A stretch of DNA of 64,000 bases, from contig NZ_SNYN01000014.1 of the NCBI RefSeq assembly GCF_004363075.1, positions 1 to 64,000 on the forward strand, in the 5' to 3' direction. The first letter of the stretch is position 1; each line of letters begins with the position of its first letter. Made by a program: the position numbers and the translations under genes. The stretch comes from Actinorugispora endophytica (GTDB lineage Bacteria; Actinomycetota; Actinomycetes; Streptosporangiales; Streptosporangiaceae). Shown here one piece after another: positions 8,147 through 16,141 of this stretch. The notes under the pieces were generated by a model. That model was given only the letters and a program-made list of their open reading frames with translations. It did no database searches and was not told the DNA's origin.

Positions 8147-8235
8147 GGGCTTTCCGCCCTTCCATGCCCGGAAACGGGCGGAAAGCCCAAGGCCGTCAAC
8201 GAAACCCCCACGCGACGGACATGATGGGCGCGGCC
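8147..8235. repeat. Dispersed palindromic element, family P2, copy b
   Basis: A perfect 13-bp hairpin (8147-8159 with 8176-8188) is followed by CCGTCAAC and a second conserved block, ACGCGACGGACATGATGGGC (8210-8229). The same block lies 22 bases beyond the hairpin in the copy at 47107-47253. The element sits in the 8033-8320 gap, between the small membrane protein gene and the 3' end of the molybdoenzyme gene. The rest of this gap is GC-rich sequence with the palindrome GGGCGCGCCC and no gene that I can support. Confidence 0.75.
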
Positions 8236-8320
8236 CGGCGCTTGAGTTCGTGCCCGCCGCACCCGCCCCCGGTGGACGCCTTTCCCGCCGCGCGCCCGGG
8301 CGCGCCCACGGCGCCGGGCC

Positions 8321-10648
8321 CTAATCCGCCGGTCCGGTGATCCTCGGGGGCTCGAAGGCGCGGACCGGGGGGACGGGGCCGTCGACGCGGGCGGCCTCCA
8401 CCAGGGCCAGCTGGCCCGTGCAGCCGTGGCTCAACCGGGACGTCCCCACGTCCGTGGTCAGCGCGTTGGGGTTGCCGTGCGCGCAGGTCACCTCGGTCGA
8501 GGACGGGTCGAACCAGGCGCCCGTGGACAACTGGACCACGCCCCGGCGCACCCCGTCGTCCAGCACCGCCCCGGCCAGGCAGCTGCCCCGGTCGTTGAAC
8601 AGCCGCACCACGTCGCCGCCCGCGATCCCGCGCGCCGCCGCGTCGGCCGGGTGCAGCCGCACCGGCGCGCGGTCGGCGACCTTCTGCGCGCGGCTGTGCG
8701 CGCCCATGTCCTGCTGGCTGTGCAGCCGCCCGTCCGGCTGGTTGGCGACCAGCGTCAGCGGCCACTCCCCCGAGCGCGCCGACCCCGGGCGCTCGGCCGG
8801 GTCCAGCCAGGCCGCGTGCCCCGGGCAGTCCGGGTACCCGAACCCCGCGACGGTCTCCGAGTACAGCTCGATCCGCCCGCTGGGGGTCCCCAGGGGGTTC
8901 GCCGCCGGGTCCGCGCGGAACGCGCCGAACAGCGCCGCGTCCTCCACCCGGTGGGGGATGTCCACGCCGCCGTCCGCCCAGAAGGCGTCGAAGTCCGGCA
9001 GCGGCGCCGCGCCCTGCCGCCCGCGCCACTCCTCGTACATGTGCCGCAGCCATTCCGCCGAGGTGCGGCCCTCGGTGAACTCCGCGCCGACGCCCAGCCG
9101 CCCGGCCAGCGCGGCGAACGTGTCGTACTCGTCGCGCGCCGATCCGTGCGGGGGAACCGCCCGCCGCATCACGCGCAGCCGCAGGTCGCCCTGGCTGGCG
9201 GTGAAGTCGTCGCGCTCCAGCGTGGTCGTGGCGGGCAGCACGATGTCGGCGTGCCGGGCCGTGGCCGTCCAGTGCGTCTCGTTCACCACCACCGTGTCCG
9301 GCCGCCCGAACGCCCGCCGCAGCCGGGCCAGGTCCTGGTGGTGGTGGAAGGGGTTGCCGCCCGCCCAGTACACGAGCCTGATGTCGGGGTAGCGCAGCCG
9401 CCGCCCGTCGAAGTCGAATGGCTCGCCCGGGTGCAGCAGCATGTCCGAGACCCGGGCCACCGGGATCAGCGAGTCCACCGGGTTGGTCCCCTGGGGCAGC
9501 CGGGGCGGCGCGACGGGGGTCGCCCCCCCGCCGTAGTTCCCGCTGGAGCCGTACCCGGTGGCGAACCCGCCGCCGGGCAGCCCGATCTGGCCCAGGCAGG
9601 CGGCCAGCGCGATGCCCGCCCACATCGGCTGCTCGCCGTACCGGGAGCGCTGCACCGACCAGCCCACGTTGACCAGGGTGCGCCGCTCCGCCATCCGCCG
9701 CGCCAGCGCGCGCAGCACGTCGGCGTCCAGCCCGCTGATCGCGCCCGCCCATTCAGGCGTCTTGGGGGTGCCGCCGTCCTCGCCGAGCACGTACCGGCGC
9801 AGTTCGGGCCAGCCCGTGGTGAAGCGCGCCAGGAACGCGGTGTCGGCCAGGGAATCGGTGACGAGCACGTGGATCAGCGCGAGCAGGATCGCGGTGTCCG
9901 TGCCCGGTTCCGCCGAAAGCCACCGGGCGCCCAGTCCGGCGGCGGTGTCGTCGCGCAGCGGGCTGATCGAGACGATCTCGGTGCCCGCGCGCGCCGCCGC
10001 GCGCATGCCCGGCTCGGCGGTGCGCGCGGCCCGCCCGCCCGAGGCGGTCCAGGTGTTGGAGACCCGCAGCCCGCCGAAGCTCACCAGCAGTTCGGTGTGC
10101 TCGGCGACGGCCTCCCACGTGGGCGCGCGCCGCAGCAGGTCGTGGGTCCCGGCCGCGCCGACCACGTGCGGGAACAGCACCTCCACGGCCGCGTGGCTGT
10201 AGGTGTTGACCGACCGGGTGTAGCCGCCGAGCGTGTTGAGGAAGCGGTGCAGCTGGCTCTGGGCGTGGTGGAACCGGCCCGCGCTCGCCCAGCCGTAGGA
10301 GCCGCCGTAGACCGCCGCGTCGCCGTGCTCGCGGCGCACCCGGTCCAGCTCCCCGGCCAGCAGGTCCAGCGCGGTGTCCCAGCCCACCGACACGTACTCG
10401 TCGTCGGGGTCCCCGCGCCGGGGGTCGGGCCCGGGGCCGTTCTCCAGCCAGCGCCTGCGCACGACGGGGCGGTCCACCCTGGTGGCGTGGTGCTGCGCGG
10501 CAGGCGCGTTCCCGATCATCGGGGAGGGGTCCGGGTCCCGCGGGTCGGGCCGCACCCCCACCACCCGGCCGTCGCGCACCAGCGCCTCGTAGACGCCCCA
10601 GTGCGAACTCGTCGGGTGGGCCGTCGTCGGCCCGGTGTCGCCCGCCAT
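8321..10648 (-). CDS. Molybdopterin-dependent S-/N-oxide reductase (BisC/TorA/DorA-like)
   Basis: This 775-residue protein belongs to the DMSO-reductase superfamily, group of biotin sulfoxide, TMAO and methionine sulfoxide reductases. The N-terminal segment has THPTSSHWGVYEALV-like sequence in place of the Cys-rich 4Fe-4S motif, as expected for this group. YGGSYGWASAGRFHHAQSQ (about 115-135) carries the serine that ligates Mo. The C-terminal cofactor-binding domain has GAHSRAQKVADRAPVRLHP. There is no twin-arginine signal, so it should be cytoplasmic like BisC. No dedicated cytochrome or thioredoxin partner is adjacent. It is divergent from the CitE-like lyase gene. Likely substrates are biotin or methionine sulfoxides, but the sequence does not settle which. 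Confidence 0.88.
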   Translation of the reverse strand: MAGDTGPTTAHPTSSHWGVYEALVRDGRVVGVRPDPRDPDPSPMIGNAPAAQHHATRVDRPVVRRRWLENGPGPDPRRGDPDDEYVSVGWDTALDLLAGELDRVRREHGDAAVYGGSYGWASAGRFHHAQSQLHRFLNTLGGYTRSVNTYSHAAVEVLFPHVVGAAGTHDLLRRAPTWEAVAEHTELLVSFGGLRVSNTWTASGGRAARTAEPGMRAAARAGTEIVSISPLRDDTAAGLGARWLSAEPGTDTAILLALIHVLVTDSLADTAFLARFTTGWPELRRYVLGEDGGTPKTPEWAGAISGLDADVLRALARRMAERRTLVNVGWSVQRSRYGEQPMWAGIALAACLGQIGLPGGGFATGYGSSGNYGGGATPVAPPRLPQGTNPVDSLIPVARVSDMLLHPGEPFDFDGRRLRYPDIRLVYWAGGNPFHHHQDLARLRRAFGRPDTVVVNETHWTATARHADIVLPATTTLERDDFTASQGDLRLRVMRRAVPPHGSARDEYDTFAALAGRLGVGAEFTEGRTSAEWLRHMYEEWRGRQGAAPLPDFDAFWADGGVDIPHRVEDAALFGAFRADPAANPLGTPSGRIELYSETVAGFGYPDCPGHAAWLDPAERPGSARSGEWPLTLVANQPDGRLHSQQDMGAHSRAQKVADRAPVRLHPADAAARGIAGGDVVRLFNDRGSCLAGAVLDDGVRRGVVQLSTGAWFDPSSTEVTCAHGNPNALTTDVGTSRLSHGCTGQLALVEAARVDGPVPPVRAFEPPRITGPAD

Positions 10649-10767
10649 CGTCTTCTTCCTCCCCGAGTACGGAAAATCCCCGGGCCAGCTTATGCAGCGG
10701 CGGCCGCGCCCCGGCGCGGAGGGTTTTGCCAGGATGGGGCAACGCAGTCGATGGGGAGGAGCCGCGC

Positions 10768-11730
10768 ATGAACGCGGTCGTGGCGCGCTCGCGCAGGTCG
10801 GTGCTCGCGGTCCCGGGGTCCAACCCCCGGTTCGTCGAGAAGGCGCGCGGGCTGGAGGTGGACGCGTTCTTCCTGGACCTGGAGGACGCGGTGGCGCCGC
10901 TGGAGAAGGACGCGGCCCGCCACGCGGTGGTGGCCGCGCTGAACGAGGGCGGCTGGGGCGGCAGGGTCCGCTCGGTCCGGGTCAACGACATCGCCTCCGA
11001 GTGGACCTACCGCGACGTCATCACGGTCGTGGAGGGCGCCGGGGCGAACCTGGACTGCCTGGTCCTGCCCAAGGTCTCCGACGCCTCCCAGGTGCGCTGG
11101 CTGGACACCCTGCTGTCCCAGATCGAGCGGGCGGTCGGCCTGGAGCAGGGCCGCATCGGGATCGAGGCCCAGATCGAGGACGCGCGCGGGCTGGTCAACG
11201 TCGACGAGATCGCCGCCGCGTCGCCCCGCCTGGAGAGCCTGGTCTACGGTCCGGCCGACTTCATGGCCAGCATCGCCATGAAGACGCTGACGGTGGGGGA
11301 GCAGCCGCCCGGCTACGACGTCGGCGACGCCTACCACTACGTCCTGATGCGCATCCTGACGGCCGCGCGCGCCAACGGCCTCCAGGCCGTCGACGGTCCC
11401 TGCCTCCAGATCCGCGACGTGGAGGCGTTCACCCGCTCGGCCCGGCGCACCGCCGCGCTCGGGTTCGACGGCAAGTGGGTGCTGCACCCGGGGCAGGTGG
11501 CGGCCGCCAACGAGGTCTACGCCCCCGCCCAGGAGGACTACGACCACGCCGAACTCGTCCTGGACGCCTACGAGTACGCCACGACGGTGCGCCGCCGCGG
11601 CGCGGTGATGCTCGGCGACGAGATGCTCGACGAGGCGTCCCGCAAGATGGCCCTCGTCGTCGCGGGCAAGGGCCGCGCGGCGGGCCTGGAGCGCACCACC
11701 GCGTTCGTCCCGGAGGAGTCCCCTCGGTGA
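10768..11730 (+). CDS. HpcH/HpaI (CitE-like) aldolase/lyase, malyl-CoA lyase family
   Basis: This 320-residue protein starts at ATG 10768 with GGAGGAG upstream; an earlier in-frame start adds 14 atypical residues. The CitE-superfamily TIM-barrel motifs are present: RSVLAVPGSNPRFVEKA, FLDLEDAVAPLEK (metal and CoA region), GIEAQIEDARGLVNVDEIA and FDGKWVLHPGQV. This set resembles actinobacterial L-malyl-CoA/beta-methylmalyl-CoA lyases used in ethylmalonyl-CoA-type or propionate metabolism. The activity needs a divalent metal bound by Glu and Asp of those motifs. The gene stands alone and ends at a strong hairpin. The citrate lyase beta-subunit family is the broader alternative label. Confidence 0.85.
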   Translation: MNAVVARSRRSVLAVPGSNPRFVEKARGLEVDAFFLDLEDAVAPLEKDAARHAVVAALNEGGWGGRVRSVRVNDIASEWTYRDVITVVEGAGANLDCLVLPKVSDASQVRWLDTLLSQIERAVGLEQGRIGIEAQIEDARGLVNVDEIAAASPRLESLVYGPADFMASIAMKTLTVGEQPPGYDVGDAYHYVLMRILTAARANGLQAVDGPCLQIRDVEAFTRSARRTAALGFDGKWVLHPGQVAAANEVYAPAQEDYDHAELVLDAYEYATTVRRRGAVMLGDEMLDEASRKMALVVAGKGRAAGLERTTAFVPEESPR

Positions 11731-11782
11731 TCCCGGCGCCGGCGTCCCGGCGGTCCCTGCTTCGGGGACGCCGGCGCCGGGA
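11731..11782. terminator. Strong hairpin terminator between convergent genes
   Basis: A perfect 17-bp stem (11731-11747 with 11766-11782) with an 18-base loop starts one base after the lyase stop codon and lies 19 bases before the end of the opposing gene. No U-tract follows. Position and stability suggest a bidirectional terminator. Confidence 0.75.
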
Positions 11783-11800
11783 CCGCCACGGGGAGGGGCG

Positions 11801-12238
11801 TCACACCCTCGGCCCGCAGGCCTCCTTCCCGGCCAGGCCGTCGAGGAGCAGGGCCAGGCCGATGCCCAGCAGCCAGCTGTCCTTGGCCAGGGCGATGCCC
11901 TGGGGGGAGGGGCGGATGCCGTCCGAAAGGCGGGCGTCGGGGTCGGTGAGGTAGAGCCGGACCAGCCCGCTCGCGAAGCCGGTGAGGGCGGCGCCCGCCA
12001 GGGCGCTGGGGACGACCGGCAGCAGCAGGGCCGCGCCGAGCGCGATCTCGGTCGTGCTCAGCAGGCGGGTGAACTTCTCCGGTTCCATGTCCTTCAGCGG
12101 CGGGAAGACGCGGGCCCCGCCGCTGTGCAGGTAGGCGGCGGTGCCGGGGTCGGCGCCGCGCTTGCCGAGGCCGGAGTTGAGGATGAACGCGCCCGAGATC
12201 AGGCGCAGCGGCAGGTGAGCGGGACGGATGCCCATCAT
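11801..12238 (-). CDS. DoxX-like membrane protein
   Basis: This 145-residue protein begins MMGIRPAHLPLRLISGAFIL. It has about four membrane segments (5-25, 60-80, 83-100, 120-138), and KFTRLLSTTEIALGAALLLP is the most characteristic part. The layout matches small DoxX-like membrane proteins common in actinobacteria, whose role is undefined although some are linked to redox or thiol stress. It is divergent from the two-component system with about 200 bases between them, and converges on the lyase gene. A function beyond membrane protein is not supported. Confidence 0.65.
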   Translation of the reverse strand: MMGIRPAHLPLRLISGAFILNSGLGKRGADPGTAAYLHSGGARVFPPLKDMEPEKFTRLLSTTEIALGAALLLPVVPSALAGAALTGFASGLVRLYLTDPDARLSDGIRPSPQGIALAKDSWLLGIGLALLLDGLAGKEACGPRV

Positions 12239-12374
12239 GGTCCTCCACGGGAAGCGGTCGGGGAAAACATCCCCCCACCCCTACCCGCCCGGCGCGCGCG
12301 GCACCTCCCCGCCACGCGGTCCGGACCGCTTCTTTGCCGATCGGGAGGTCCGGGAGCGGTGTCCGTCCGCCGGG

Positions 12375-12405
12375 CCTCTTACCCCGGTCGACGTGTCCTC
12401 TTACC
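12375..12405 (+). promoter_or_regulatory. Direct repeat CCTCTTACC spaced 22 bp, candidate response-regulator site
   Basis: CCTCTTACC occurs at 12375-12383 and again at 12397-12405, exactly 22 bp (about two helical turns) apart, just upstream of the response regulator gene. OmpR/PhoB-type regulators bind direct repeats on one helix face, so this is a plausible autoregulatory site. The repeat is seen directly; the binding is inferred. Confidence 0.4.
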
Positions 12406-12438
12406 GATCGCTAACCCCCATGGGCGACGATGAGGTCC

Positions 12439-13137
12439 ATGAGCCCCGCCTGCACCGTGCTGATCGCCGACGACGACCGCGCCATCCGCGAATCCCTCGA
12501 ACGGGCCCTCCAGTTGGAGGGCTACGAGGTGCGCGTCGCGGCGGACGGGGTGCAGGCGCTCGCCGCCGTGCACGCCGACCCCGTCGACCTGCTCGTCCTC
12601 GACGTGATGATGCCCGGGGTCGACGGCCTCGGGGTGTGCCGGGTCCTGCGCGCCGAAGGCGACCGCACCCCGATCCTGATGCTCACCGCGCGGGTGGAGA
12701 CCCCCGACCGGGTCGCCGGACTGGACGCCGGAGCCGACGACTACCTGCCCAAGCCCTTCGACCTGGACGAGCTGCTGGCCCGGATGCGGGCCCTGCTGCG
12801 CCGGGCCGCGCCGCAGACCGGCGAGGGGACGGCCGAACCGCTCATCCAGGTCGGCGACCTGCGGATCGACCCGGGCGCGCGGCGGGTCTGGCGGGCCGGG
12901 CGCGAGGTCGAGCTCTCCAAGACCGAGTTCGACCTGCTCGAACTGCTGGCCCGCAACGCCGGCATCGTGCTCGACCACGCCACCATCTACGACCGCATCT
13001 GGGGCTACGACTTCGGGCCGGAGTCCAAGAACCTGGCCGTCTACATCAGCTACCTGCGCCGCAAGCTGGAACCGGCGGGCACCTCCCCGATGATCCAGAC
13101 CGTCCGGGGCGTCGGCTACACCGTCCGCCCCCGATGA
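12439..13137 (+). CDS. OmpR/PhoB-family response regulator (MprA-like)
   Basis: This 232-residue protein is taken from ATG 12439, because GAGG lies just upstream; ATG 12430 in the same frame is the alternative. The receiver domain has the acidic pair D11/D12, the phosphorylated Asp at about D55 in LLVLDVMMPG, Thr in LMLTAR and Lys in DYLPKPFD. The C-terminal winged helix (about 135-232) has ELSKTEFDLLELLARNAG and TVRGVGYTVRP. It shares an ATGA overlap with the histidine kinase gene. The pair resembles MprA/MprB-type envelope-stress systems of actinobacteria. Confidence 0.93.
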   Translation: MSPACTVLIADDDRAIRESLERALQLEGYEVRVAADGVQALAAVHADPVDLLVLDVMMPGVDGLGVCRVLRAEGDRTPILMLTARVETPDRVAGLDAGADDYLPKPFDLDELLARMRALLRRAAPQTGEGTAEPLIQVGDLRIDPGARRVWRAGREVELSKTEFDLLELLARNAGIVLDHATIYDRIWGYDFGPESKNLAVYISYLRRKLEPAGTSPMIQTVRGVGYTVRPR

Positions 13138-14561
13138 GCGGGACGTCCGGGGAGGGCGCCGTCCGGGGCTCCCGGACCAGGCTCGGCGAGGCGAGCCTGG
13201 GAACCCGCTTCGCGGTCACGTTCGCGCTGGTCGCGGCGGTGGTCATCGTGCTCGTGGGGTCGCTGGCCTACAACGCCGCCGCGACCCTGGTCCGCAACAG
13301 CGCCCAGCAGGAGTTCGACAGCACGGTCTCGGGGGTGGCGCAGACCCTGAGCGCCTCGGCCGAGGGCCGGAGCGGCTTCAACGAGCTCAACCTGGTGCAC
13401 TCCAAGACCTTCTCGTTCCAGGTGGTCGACGGCAACGGCGACGTGATGGTCCCCCTGGGCGGGGGAGCGGCGTCCGACGCGCTGCCCGTCACCGACGCCG
13501 ACCGCGCCGCCGCCGCGCACCGCGCGGCCGGCCTGGTGAACGTGCGCCTCGACGGGTCCCGCGGCGAACCGCTCCGCGTCGCGACGGTCTCCTTCGGCCA
13601 GGGCCTCGGCGCCGTGCAGATCGTCCAGCGGCTGAGGCCCACCGAGCAGCTCCTGGACACCCTGGCCTGGCAGATGGTCATGGTCGGCATGGTGGCGCTC
13701 GCCGGCGCGGGCCTCGCGGGCTGGCTGGTGGCGCGCCGCGTCACCGGCCGCCTGGTCCGCCTCACCGAGGCCGCCGAGTACGTCACCTCCACCGGGCGCC
13801 TCGACCGGGTGACCTCCACCGACGGCAACGGCGGCAAGGACGAGGTGGGCCGCCTCGGCAACGCCTTCAACGCGATGCTGGCCCGGCTCGCCGCCTCGAA
13901 GGAGGAGCAGCGGCGCCTCGTCCAGAACGCCTCGCACGAACTGCGCACCCCGCTGACCAGCCTGCGCACCAACGTCAGCGTCATGAAGCGGTTCGACCGG
14001 CTCTCCCCCGACGCGCGGAGGCGGCTCGTCGACGACCTCCAGGGCGAGACCCGGGAGCTCACCGACCTGGTCAACGAGTTGGTGGGGCTGGCCACCGAGA
14101 CCCACGAGGACGAGGTCGCGCAGGAGGTGGCGCTGCGCGAGGTCGCCGAGCGCGTCGCCGCGCGCGGCCGCCGCCGCACCGGGCGCGAGATCGTCGTGGA
14201 CGCCGACGGCAGCGTCGTCGAGGGGCGGCCGAGCGCGTTGGAGCGCGCCCTGTCCAACCCGGTGGAGAACGCCGCGAAGTTCGACCCGGAGGGCGCCGCC
14301 CCGATCGAGATCAGCGTCCGCGACGGCGTCGTGGAGATCCGGGACCGGGGCCCCGGAATCGACGAGGCCGAGCTCGCGCACGTCTTCGAGCGCTTCTACC
14401 GCGCGACCTCGGCGCGCGGCCTCCCCGGTTCGGGCCTGGGCCTGTCCATGGTGCAGGACATCGCCGAGTCCCACGGCGGGACGGTCCGCGCCCGCAACAG
14501 GGAGGGCGGCGGCGCCGTCATCGAGATACGCCTGCCCGTGGTGCGGGACCCCCACGGGTGA
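13134..14561 (+). CDS. Sensor histidine kinase (MprB-like)
   Basis: This 475-residue partner kinase starts at ATG 13134, overlapping the regulator stop codon (ATGA). Its order is a short cytoplasmic N-terminus, TM1 (about 25-45), an extracytoplasmic sensor domain of about 130 residues, TM2 (about 180-205), HAMP, then HisKA with the H-box QNASHELRTPLTSLRTN (His at about 268). The HATPase has an N-box with NPVENAAKF, G1 VEIRDRGPGI, an F-box and G2 GSGLGLSMV. The N-box reads SNPVENA instead of the usual NLLxNA, a mild departure that keeps the key Asn. It should phosphorylate the 12439-13137 product. Confidence 0.93.
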   Translation: MSGTSGEGAVRGSRTRLGEASLGTRFAVTFALVAAVVIVLVGSLAYNAAATLVRNSAQQEFDSTVSGVAQTLSASAEGRSGFNELNLVHSKTFSFQVVDGNGDVMVPLGGGAASDALPVTDADRAAAAHRAAGLVNVRLDGSRGEPLRVATVSFGQGLGAVQIVQRLRPTEQLLDTLAWQMVMVGMVALAGAGLAGWLVARRVTGRLVRLTEAAEYVTSTGRLDRVTSTDGNGGKDEVGRLGNAFNAMLARLAASKEEQRRLVQNASHELRTPLTSLRTNVSVMKRFDRLSPDARRRLVDDLQGETRELTDLVNELVGLATETHEDEVAQEVALREVAERVAARGRRRTGREIVVDADGSVVEGRPSALERALSNPVENAAKFDPEGAAPIEISVRDGVVEIRDRGPGIDEAELAHVFERFYRATSARGLPGSGLGLSMVQDIAESHGGTVRARNREGGGAVIEIRLPVVRDPHG

Positions 14562-14569
14562 ACCGGCCC

Positions 14570-14587
14570 GGCCGCCCGCGGGCGGCC
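14570..14587. terminator. Perfect 18-bp palindrome between convergent genes
   Basis: GGCCGCCCGCGGGCGGCC is self-complementary. It lies between the kinase stop codon (14559-14561) and the stop codon of the opposing gene (14587-14589). It has no loop of its own, so it could form a cruciform or act as a bidirectional pause or terminator. Confidence 0.5.
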
Positions 14588-15363
14588 TACGCGGTGGGCC
14601 GCCTGCCGTTCCCGGGCCGCGCCGCCGGGGCCCGGCCCGGTCGGGGCGGGCCGCCCTCCGGCCGGGCTCCGCGTCGCACGGTCCCGCGCAGCCCCTGCCC
14701 CGGGGGGTGGTCGAGCGCCCCCGCGCCCACCCCGGGCGGGACGGCTCCCAGGTCGCCGCGCCACCGTTCGATGGTGTCGAAGAAGTCCTCCCCGCGCCGG
14801 GCGTCCTCCGCGGCGGACGGCAGCCAGACGCGCACCCCCTCGTCCTTCAGGAAGGTGTGGAGTGCGAACGGTTCGAGCGCGCGGTTGATCTGGTCCGGGT
14901 CCAGGACCCCGTGCCGCAGGAGGGGCCGCGCCAGCGCGTCGTTGGCGGCCCGGAGCCGGTCGGCACCCAGGATTCGCGCCGCGTCGGCCGCGGCCCGGTC
15001 CAGGTCGACCACGTCCTCGGGGAAGGCGCGCCGGAGCTGCTCGACGTAGAAGTGGTCGTGCCGCGGGTGGACCCGGGTGACGGCCGAGACCAGGCGGGGG
15101 TGCGTCGCCGCGGTCACGCCGTTGCGGCCGAGGAGGTCGAGTTCCGCCCGGTAGCCGGCCATGGCGGCGATCGCCGCCTGCTGGAGCTCCGCCTCGATCT
15201 CGAAGAGCGCTCCGCCGGCGAGCGGGAGCCCGCTCCGGGGGTGGCGCCGGGCCGTCCCGTCGAGGCTCAGCCAGAGCTCCCTCGGCTCCGCCCCGAACAC
15301 GCTCGCCACCGTCATATGGCCGCACTCGTGTTCGGCTCGCTGGCGGTTCCGTTCCAGACTCAA
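14587..15363 (-). CDS. Putative zincin-like protein with HECGH motif
   Basis: This 258-residue protein begins MSLERNRQRAEHECGHMTVA. The HExxH motif (HECGH, about residues 12-16) at the very N-terminus is followed by helical sequence. The placement resembles small stand-alone M41-like (FtsH-type) peptidase domains, in which HExxH opens the domain and a distant acidic residue completes the zinc site. There is no AAA+ domain, signal peptide or membrane segment. The C-terminal 60 residues are low-complexity Gly/Pro/Arg. A further metal ligand (for example Asp or Glu in AMAGYRAELDLLG) is plausible but unproven. It is divergent from a 58-codon ORF, with a 57-base spacer. Confidence 0.55.
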   Translation of the reverse strand: MSLERNRQRAEHECGHMTVASVFGAEPRELWLSLDGTARRHPRSGLPLAGGALFEIEAELQQAAIAAMAGYRAELDLLGRNGVTAATHPRLVSAVTRVHPRHDHFYVEQLRRAFPEDVVDLDRAAADAARILGADRLRAANDALARPLLRHGVLDPDQINRALEPFALHTFLKDEGVRVWLPSAAEDARRGEDFFDTIERWRGDLGAVPPGVGAGALDHPPGQGLRGTVRRGARPEGGPPRPGRAPAARPGNGRRPTA

Positions 15364-15420
15364 CAGCGCCTCGCTCCCTCGGCCCGGCAGGCTCGCGGGC
15401 AGTGCCTTTAGGGTAGGCGC

Positions 15421-15597
15421 ATGAAGTCTTTGGACGACGGCCAGAGCCCCGCCGACGACGGTCCGACCCCCGCCCCGGGGAAGCCCTCCCGCAGGCGCCG
15501 GCTGAGTGTCGCGCTCGTGACGCCGGCCGAGGACGTCACGGACGAGGGGTTCGGCGCTCCCGAGCTCCTCCCGAAGGACGCCCCGGAAGCGCCCTAG
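15421..15597 (+). CDS. 58-residue hypothetical peptide
   Basis: The ORF starts at ATG 15421 and ends with TAG at 15595-15597. The peptide begins MKSLDDGQSPADDG, has a basic patch (KPSRRRRLSVALV) and ends in acidic, Pro-rich sequence (ELLPKDAPEAP). It has no Cys and no membrane segment. The upstream AGGGTAGG is a weak ribosome-binding site. The main support is that an 18-bp perfect hairpin begins exactly at its stop codon, as expected for a real transcription unit. It is divergent from the HECGH protein gene. I do not recognise a family. Confidence 0.4.
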   Translation: MKSLDDGQSPADDGPTPAPGKPSRRRRLSVALVTPAEDVTDEGFGAPELLPKDAPEAP

Positions 15598-15646
15598 CGT
15601 CCCGCGTCCGGCGCTCCTCTCGAAGGACGCGCCGGACGCGGGACGC
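15597..15646 (+). terminator. Hairpin terminator after the 58-codon ORF
   Basis: A perfect 18-bp stem (15597-15614 with 15629-15646) starts in the stop codon of the small ORF. An outer imperfect extension (AAGCGC near 15588 with GCGCTT near 15651) lengthens it. It probably terminates the small ORF. Confidence 0.65.
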
Positions 15647-15691
15647 CAGAGCGCTTCCGGGGCGGAGCCCGCTCCGTTGTGTCAGGGTTTC

Positions 15692-15802
15692 GTTGACGGT
15701 CGTGGGCTTTCTGCCCGTTTCGGGGCCGGGAAGGGCGGAAAGCCCACGACCGTCAACAAAACCACCGGTGCCCGAATTCACCCCCGCGCCGGAGCTTCCC
15801 TA
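15692..15802 (-). repeat. Dispersed palindromic 3'-end element, family P2, copy c
   Basis: Read on the minus strand, the element runs from the TAG stop codon of mrpG (15800-15802) through the conserved flank (GAATTCGGGCACCGGTGG) into a hairpin with 25-bp arms, 15692-15716 and 15733-15757, one mismatch. Copies a and e have the same order. It is the probable terminator of the Mrp operon and faces the 58-codon ORF unit on its other side. Confidence 0.85.
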
Positions 15803-16141
15803 GTCCCGGTCGAGCTGCTCCTGGAGTTCGTCGACCGCGATCAGGTCGCTGCGGACACGGCCGGTGCGGTAGGCGACGCGGCCCGCGATGTGCGAGGCGA
15901 CCGGGACGGTGAAGATCTGGAACAGCAGGATCAGCGCGAGGACGCCCACCCTGGGGTCGGGGTACAGGCGCAGCCCGATCCCCGCCAGGATCAGGGCGAG
16001 CCCGACGATCTGCGGTTTGGCGGCGGTGTGCATCCGCGACAGCAGGTCGGGGAAGCGGACCAGGCCCACACCCGCCGCGAACGACAGGGCGGCCCCGGCC
16101 AGCAGCAGCACGATGGCGATCCAGTCGAGGACCTCTGTCAT
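15800..16141 (-). CDS. mrpG: Mrp Na+/H+ antiporter subunit G
   Basis: This 113-residue protein starts at ATG 16141 (MTEVLDWIAIVLLLAGA), overlapping the stop of mrpF (ATGA). It has three membrane helices and the MnhG landmarks GLVRFPDLLSRMHTAAKPQ and VPVASHIAGRVAYRTG. A short acidic and polar tail (VDELQEQLDRD) ends at a TAG that is also the first triplet of a dispersed palindromic element. It is the last gene of the operon and is needed for assembly of the hetero-oligomeric antiporter. Confidence 0.93.
   Translation of the reverse strand: MTEVLDWIAIVLLLAGAALSFAAGVGLVRFPDLLSRMHTAAKPQIVGLALILAGIGLRLYPDPRVGVLALILLFQIFTVPVASHIAGRVAYRTGRVRSDLIAVDELQEQLDRD

Noticed and set aside
15421..15597. Lanthipeptide precursor
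   Set aside because: The peptide has no Cys and no lanthipeptide synthetase is nearby.
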